From Xenopus tropicalis (taxonomy: Eukaryota > Chordata > Amphibia > Anura > Pipidae): DNA of 64,000 nt. The notes under the pieces are model-generated. The model ran no database searches. It worked only from the letters and a program-made list of their open reading frames with translations, and had not been told where the DNA came from. The position numbers and the translations under genes are program-made. Location: NCBI RefSeq assembly GCF_000004195.4, contig NC_030685.2, positions 57,660,048 to 57,724,047 on the forward strand, in the 5' to 3' direction. Positions 61,075-64,000 of this stretch are shown here, one piece after another (position 1 is the first letter of the stretch; each line of letters opens with the position of its first letter).

Positions 61075-61679
61075 TAGTGATGGGCGAAAAGTTTCGCCAG
61101 GCATGGATTCGCGGCGAATTTCCGCGTTTCGCCATTGGCGGATTGTTTCGCGAAACGGATGAAAAATTTTGCCGCGGAAAAATTCGCCGCACGTCCAAAA
61201 ATTGTCGCCAGCGTCAAAAAAGAATAGTCGCGGGCGACAAAATAATAGCTGCGGGCGACGAAACAAGAGCCACGCGACAAAACAATAGCCGCGGGCGACG
61301 AAACAAGAGCCGCGTGACGAAACAAGAGACGCGGGCGACGAAACAAGAGCCACGCGCGACGAAATAATAGCCGCGCGACAAAACAATAGCCGCGGGCGAC
61401 GAAACAAGAGCCGCGCGACGAAACAAGAGCCGCGCGACGAAACAAGAGCCCTGGGCGACGAAACAAGAGCCGCGCGCGACGTAATAATAGCCGCGCGACA
61501 AAACAATAGCCGCGGGAGACGAAACAATAGCTGCGCGACAAAATAATAGCCGCGGACGACAATTTTTTTTGTCGCACGACATTTTCGCCGTTTCGCGAAT
61601 TTTTCGCCGTTTCGCGGATCTTTTCAAAGATTCGCGAATTTTTCGGCGAAGCGAAACGGAACAGATTCGCTCATCACTA
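61075..61679 (+). mobile_element. hAT-type MITE with an internal array of ~16 CpG-rich repeats
   Basis: A perfect 8-bp target duplication ATGCTGAA (61067-61074, 61680-61687) brackets TAGTGATGGGCGAA and TTCGCTCATCACTA inverted ends. The TSD length and the TAGTG start fit hAT. From about 61205 to 61560 there are some 16 units of 18-23 bp of the type GCGCGACGAAACAAGAGCC, alternating AACAAGAG and AACAATAG. Because the units lack stops in several minus-strand frames, long apparent ORFs (up to about 180 codons) appear; they are repeat artefacts. Confidence 0.92.
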
Positions 61680-61699
61680 ATGCTGAACAAAAAGTGAAA

Positions 61700-61779
61700 A
61701 AGTTGTGTGACACGAATTTCTTGAAATTTTGTTTTTGCGAATTTTTCTGCAAAATGGGACAGATTTGTTCATCACTAAA
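61700..61779 (-). mobile_element. older hAT-type remnant
   Basis: GCGAATTTTTCTGCAAAATG then GGACAGATTTGTTCATCACT resembles the right end of the TAGTGATG family with CpG sites lost. It interrupts the Kolobok-type host element just before AATATCACTCTACA. Confidence 0.55.
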
Positions 61780-62092
61780 TATCACTCTACATTATACTAC
61801 AAGTAAAGTTATGGGTAAATAATCCCTTTAAGTCCTTAATGTGAACCCTAACCAATAATGTTACAGCACAAACCCATTTAGGAAAACCTAAAGCTCATGA
61901 AAGGGGGTTTAGATATTGAGGGTCACTACCCTAATAGGGCAAAAAGATTTTGGACCAAAAAAATTTTGGGCTGACATTTGTATAGTATGAGCACTGACTA
62001 GTGGTTGCCACTGACAATTTAAACTGTTCGTATCAGATGTTGCTGGTGTTTTCTTTATTGAAGTTTCTTGCCAGCAGAAAAAAGTTATTGCG

Positions 62093-62260
62093 ACATTAGT
62101 GATGTGTGGGCCGGCCCGATACCCGTAGGTTGGGCCAATCTCGGCACATCACCTGTGGGTTGCGGGCAGGTTCGGCCTGAGCTCTTCCGCTCGCCCTCCC
62201 CGCTCGCAACCTTACACTGCCGGCTTCCTCTTCCAGCTTCTCTATTTATAGGCACGCTTT
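62093..62260. mobile_element. hAT-like fragment (TTAGTGATGTGTGGG)
   Basis: TTAGTGATGTGTGGGCCGGC, then CCCGATACCCGTAGGTTGGG and GGGTTGCGGGCAGGTTCGG, is a GC-rich island starting like a hAT terminus. I recognise it as a frog repeat. The right end was not found. Confidence 0.45.
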
Positions 62261-62410
62261 TGGGTTTTGACTTTAAGGTTAGACACTTGCTCACTCTAGC
62301 CTTTATAGATTACATTTCTGCTTAATTAACTATATTAGAAATGTTCTTTATTTTGCACAGCCTTTTTATTTACCTAGTTTTATTTTTACACTATTTATTT
62401 TTACCCTTTA

Positions 62411-62580
62411 ACATGACTTTTAGTATGATGTAGAGTGAGCTTCTTCGACAATTTTCAATTGGTCTACATTTTTTATTTGTTTATTTATTTGTGTGGTTTT
62501 TTTTTAAAATTATTTCACTTTTTGTTTAGTAGCTCTCCAGTTTAAATTTCTTTCAAAGCTCTGTCTTGAAATCAAAGGAA
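62411..62580. mobile_element. fragment of the 60835-type Kolobok MITE, opposite orientation
   Basis: ATGATGTAGAGTGAGC, GACAATTTTCAATTGGTCTA and TTTAGTAGCTCTCCAGTTTA follow the reverse-complement order of that family's right half. Confidence 0.55.
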
Positions 62581-62642
62581 AGGAAATGGTTGTGCAGGAT
62601 TGGCTCACTGATATTACACTGTATTCAATGTAATTAGATGTT

Positions 62643-62990
62643 AAGGTGGCCATACTCGGGTAGATTTAAGCCTCTGATTTGCGTCCTTTAGACCTAGTCA
62701 GCAGCTTTTCTGTCTGTATATGGTGCCCCCCAATGGGCCGCCACTATCGATGTCTGACCGAAAATTGTCCAGGTGTCGATCAGACAGGTTTAATTTTCCC
62801 GTCAGATAGGGGACCACATTAGCTTATTAATGTGATCCTTGGTCTGATGGCCTTTATGCCCCTATGCCTGTAATTTGATCGTTTGGATCTAGGGGGCATA
62901 TCGGGAGAAGGTCTGCTTTTTTGTGGCAAAATTGTGTGGCATTTTTGCAAAAATATTCACCAATGGCCAAACAATTTTGCTCACCACTAA
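62643..62990. mobile_element. MITE with GGTGGCCATAC end (copy 2), followed by a worn hAT end
   Basis: AAGGTGGCCATACTCGGGTA matches the left end at 55936, and GATCAGACAGGTTTAATTTT and GGGGGCATATCGGGAGAAGG lie inside. From about 62921, ATTCACCAATGGCCAAACAA and TTTTGCTCACCACTAACAG recall the right end of the TAGTGATG hAT family. The boundary between the two is approximate. Confidence 0.5.
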
Positions 62991-63317
62991 CAGTGACCAC
63001 AAAGAACAGAGACAGGTGTACACAGGACAGACATGTTTCTCACGTGTACTGTATTTATTGGTCCTGTAGCCCTAGAAAAGGGTTAATTATACCACAATGA
63101 TGTATAGAACTAAAGTCCCCACTGTAGGGTTGTAACTTTTAACACAGCTACATAAGTCCCTCTGCCCCTTCCCTTATTGGACTGGTGGCACTTCAGCAAA
63201 AAAAAAAAAAAAAAAACCTGGGCTCTTGGTACCTTGTCTCTATAAGCTGAATTACACATCAGGATTGGCAGCTGACATTTTTGGCCACAATACATGTGGC
63301 TTGCTATCAGTGATTCC

Positions 63318-63447
63318 TGACTGGCAATCTGTGGATTCTGGCAAATGCCAGAGGGGCTGCTGTAAGATGCCATAGAAAGTCACTATTTATTGGTCTGGTG
63401 GGGCTATTTGGGCCTCTGCGCCTATTTTGACTGCCAGTCCAGACCTG
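63318..63447. mobile_element. MITE, 'GGCCTGGACTGG' family, copy 4
   Basis: TGACTGGCAATCTGTGGATT at the left and GACTGCCAGTCCAGACCTG at the right. GCAAATGCCAGAGGGGCTGC and TGTAAGATGCCATAGAAAGT make it the best preserved copy in the window. Confidence 0.65.
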
Positions 63448-64000
63448 TCTGACTAGTAAGTCTGTACCTGGCTTCCAATGCCAATGCTCCTCCACAGCCA
63501 CCATTAAGCCGCCCCCCGCACAAATCTGCATATAGAGACATGGTATTAAGGAGACCGGGGTTGTTTTGAAATACCACCAATGTAATTTGGGAATGGGCAG
63601 GGGGCCATATGCCACTTTGCCAAATGTTAAAATCCTAAAGTAGGGGTTTAGTTCACCTTTTAGGATCTAATTTTGCTTGACTACTGCTCCCACCATGCTT
63701 TATCCATTGACAGCTACAGTGAAGTATGCTGGAAGATTTCTTTGCAGCTATATGTGCTGGGATGGATTTAGAAAGCAGGGGGATAAAAAATCTCTAGTTA
63801 AAGAAAATAGTACACAAATACATCCAATAAATAGTTGAAGCTGTAGGTTAAACAATATTTTATATTCTAATAATACTGTATGTTGTTTGTATTTCTACAA
63901 AGGACATTTTCTGCCACCCTATGTGGCCCTAGGTTGAATTTCTTCTCTTTCCTGCCCCAAACTGACCATAACTAAAATATACATAATAAAACAAAAAGAC
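63448..64000. other. intergenic end of window
   Basis: No gene or repeat is recognised except GACTACTGCTCCCACCATGC at about 63679, again close to the ZNF143-like dispersed word. Confidence 0.55.

Larger units (their letters stand above)
60835..61831. mobile_element. TTAA-flanked frog MITE (Kolobok type), carrying nested hAT copies
   Basis: It begins TTAAAGGGTTTGTTTAAGTT and ends AATAATCCCTTTAA, both with TTAA. The interior CTAATTCTAAGCAACTTTTC, TGCCTGGTTGCTAGGGTAAT and ATATCACTCTACATTATACT is a very common Xenopus dispersed element. Its two halves are separated by the hAT insertion at 61075-61679 and a second older hAT remnant at about 61700-61779. Confidence 0.85.

Noticed and set aside
60988..61690. 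Long overlapping open frames (up to about 180 codons) on the minus strand, rich in Arg, Leu, Phe and Ser
   Set aside because: They run through the ~20-bp tandem array of a hAT MITE and are open in several frames at once, which is what a stop-free repeat gives. No motif, no splice context and exact transposon borders.

Overview
This is vertebrate chromosomal DNA: sparse exons, AT-rich introns and many interspersed repeats. The only protein-coding gene I can support is the 5' part of ikzf2 (Helios, an Ikaros-family zinc-finger transcription factor) on the minus strand. Three coding exons were found by translation and splice signals: 29536-29488 (start codon), 27210-27106, and 2875-2609 (acidic linker plus zinc finger 1). 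Their phases fit exactly (34 + 105 + 267 coding nt), and the last exon ends in phase 1 just after the HTG linker, as in the family. A GC/CpG-rich block at about 34600-35080 is the likely promoter with a non-coding first exon. Fingers 2-4 and the C-terminus lie beyond position 1. The repeat content (TTAA-flanked Kolobok-type MITEs, hAT elements with TAGTGATG ends, palindromic MITEs, a Neptune-type Penelope element) matches what I know of clawed-frog (Xenopus) genomes. I cannot name the species from sequence alone.

Layout. 1-2608: intron after exon 4. 2876-27105: a 24-kb intron full of MITEs, with an L1 3' end near 14 kb and a dead Tc1/mariner near 26 kb. 27211-34673: shorter introns with a candidate regulatory stretch at 29.2 kb and a ZNF143-like inverted pair at 34.35 kb. 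35069-38420: a large compound minisatellite directly upstream of the promoter. It has 42 recognisable copies of a 43-bp unit, then a 44-bp array, then a long degenerate tail, with a further weak patch near 39.5-39.8 kb. 38.6-64 kb: probably intergenic DNA made of nested transposons. These include a decayed Penelope-like retroelement (49.77-52.33 kb) with reverse-transcriptase and GIY-YIG domains, interrupted by a hAT element and followed by a hammerhead-ribozyme-like fold. There is a second ribozyme-like relic at 57.33 kb, two hAT copies carrying different numbers of a ~20-bp internal repeat, and a perfect 28-bp inverted repeat at 55.7 kb.

The most interesting non-textbook signal is the 43-bp minisatellite beside the ikzf2 promoter. 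Read on the minus strand, many units carry a sequence close to the CTCF core consensus, so the array could be a variable-copy cluster of architectural-protein sites. Also worth testing are the two hammerhead-like relics, a possible upstream in-frame alternative exon of ikzf2 at 44.8-44.9 kb, and the repeats riding inside hAT elements.
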